Assembly (NCBI RefSeq): GCF_002863005.1
Contig: NZ_PKDG01000025.1
Coordinates: 62,001 to 126,000, forward strand
Origin: Pseudoxanthomonas sp.
GTDB taxonomy: Bacteria; Pseudomonadota; Gammaproteobacteria; Xanthomonadales; Xanthomonadaceae
DNA: 64,000 bases
Direction: 5' to 3'
The translations under genes were made by a program, and so were the position numbers. This document shows, one piece after another, positions 63,363 through 64,000 of this stretch. Below the pieces are notes generated by a model, which was given only the letters and a program-made list of their open reading frames with translations, made no database searches and was not told the DNA's origin. The number at the start of each line of letters is the position of its first letter. The first letter of the stretch is position 1.

Positions 63363-64000
63363 TTACGCGACTTTGAACGGCGCCGGCGGCGCGGCGAAGG
63401 CGGCGACGACGGCGCCCTTGCCCACGTTGACCATGCCGGTGAGGCTCATGACGCTTTCGAACACCTCGACCTTGTTGTTCTCGCAGATGTCGCGCAGGCG
63501 CTGGTAGCCCGGCAGCGCGCGCAGTTCGGACAGCTCGCCGCCGTAGCTCAGGCATACGGTAGGCGTCATCAGGCCGGCCATGACGCGGTTGCCGGTGAAC
63601 TTGAACATCTGTTCGACCGCATTCTCGAAGCCCTTGATCTTGGCGACCGGCTCGGTGTTGCCGGCATGGCCGTACAGCACCGGCTTGATGTCCAGCGCGC
63701 TGCCCAGCGCCGCGCTGAGCAGGCCCACGCTGCGGTCGCCCTTGGTGCGCGCGCGGTTGCGCAGGTAGTACAGGTCGCGCGGGATCATGTAACCGTGCGT
63801 GTGGTTGGCCAGTTCCTCCAGGCGCACGCGGATCTGCTGCACGCTGGCGCCGGCGTCGCGCATGCGCACGGCTTCGACGGCAGTGATGCCCTGGGCGGCG
63901 AACAGGTTCTGGGTGTCGATCACGCGCAGCGCGAACGGCGAATTGTGGCCCGCGGCCTGCCGCACCGGCTTGTAGTCGTTGAGGATGGCGAAGCTGGCCT
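63363..64000 (-). CDS. DegV family fatty-acid-binding protein, partial
   Basis: The gene enters from the right edge, so only its C-terminal 211 codons are seen, beginning ...ASFAILNDYKPVRQAAGHNSPF. SPFALRVIDTQNLFAAQG, the helical VRLEELANHTHGYMIPRDLYYLRNRARTKGDRSVGLLSAALGSALDIKPVL linker and PTVCLSYGGELSELRALPGY fit the EDD fold of DegV proteins. Some members present acyl chains to fatty acid kinase. The N-terminal lipid-binding half is outside the window. Confidence 0.78.
   Translation of the reverse strand, partial: ASFAILNDYKPVRQAAGHNSPFALRVIDTQNLFAAQGITAVEAVRMRDAGASVQQIRVRLEELANHTHGYMIPRDLYYLRNRARTKGDRSVGLLSAALGSALDIKPVLYGHAGNTEPVAKIKGFENAVEQMFKFTGNRVMAGLMTPTVCLSYGGELSELRALPGYQRLRDICENNKVEVFESVMSLTGMVNVGKGAVVAAFAAPPAPFKVA

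Overview
The window is chromosomal DNA of a high-GC gammaproteobacterium of the family Xanthomonadaceae (Lysobacteraceae), most like Pseudoxanthomonas or a near relative of Xanthomonas and Stenotrophomonas. This is inferred from the LacI-controlled chitin-sugar (nag) locus with its own TonB-dependent receptor, the divergent tsaD/rpsU-yqeY order, the plant-type glutamate-cysteine ligase, and GTAG-type REP repeats between genes. No rRNA, tRNA, CRISPR array, prophage or transposase gene was seen.

Layout. 1-2.7 kb: the end of D-lactate dehydrogenase, a YihY membrane protein, a GNAT enzyme, yqeY and rpsU. 2.7-6.8 kb: tsaD, a YbdG-type mechanosensitive channel broken by an in-frame TGA, folB, folK and a pteridine-reductase-like gene. 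7-10.4 kb: an Anbu-type proteasome locus (circularly permuted ATP-grasp, alpha-E, Anbu). 10.5-12.1 kb: a MidA-like methyltransferase and a VanZ-like protein. 12.2-24.6 kb: a divergent N-acetylglucosamine regulon. Hexosaminidase, TonB receptor and a glucokinase-family kinase lie on the minus strand; transporter, LacI repressor, nagB-II, nagA and nagX lie on the plus strand. A pair of LacI-type operators sits between the two halves. 24.6-25.9 kb: a PQQ sugar dehydrogenase lipoprotein.

25.9-33.3 kb: a lipid A / envelope modification block. It holds a LAB_N protein, a GT2, a phosphoethanolamine transferase and a PAP2 protein with overlapping ends, then an ArnT-like GT83, and a divergent ColRS-like two-component system. 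33.4-39.1 kb: a lysozyme-inhibitor-like lipoprotein, a DUF3011 protein, cca, a soluble lytic transglycosylase and a TSUP permease. 39.3-44 kb: a Fur-box-preceded siderophore receptor with DUF3649, PepSY and DUF3325 partners. 44-48.7 kb: an EAL phosphodiesterase, an EEP-family hydrolase, two DsbA-like oxidoreductases and cytochrome c4. 48.8-51.7 kb: engB, a VIT-family protein and gshA.

51.8-59.1 kb: an ECF sigma factor translationally coupled to a membrane Ser/Thr kinase with a TPR-like region. Three poorly characterised exported proteins converge on it. 59.2-62 kb: a formaldehyde detoxification operon (frmR, frmA, a small DUF3658-like gene, fghA) with a readable FrmR-type operator. 62-64 kb: a tandem REP array, an ATP-PPase coupled to an unknown protein, and a partial DegV protein.

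The strongest unexpected signals are the TGA in the channel gene, GTAG-type REP elements whose TAG is the stop codon of four separate genes, the 180-bp composite REP duplication, the sigma/kinase/exported-protein block, and the Anbu locus without its usual transglutaminase.
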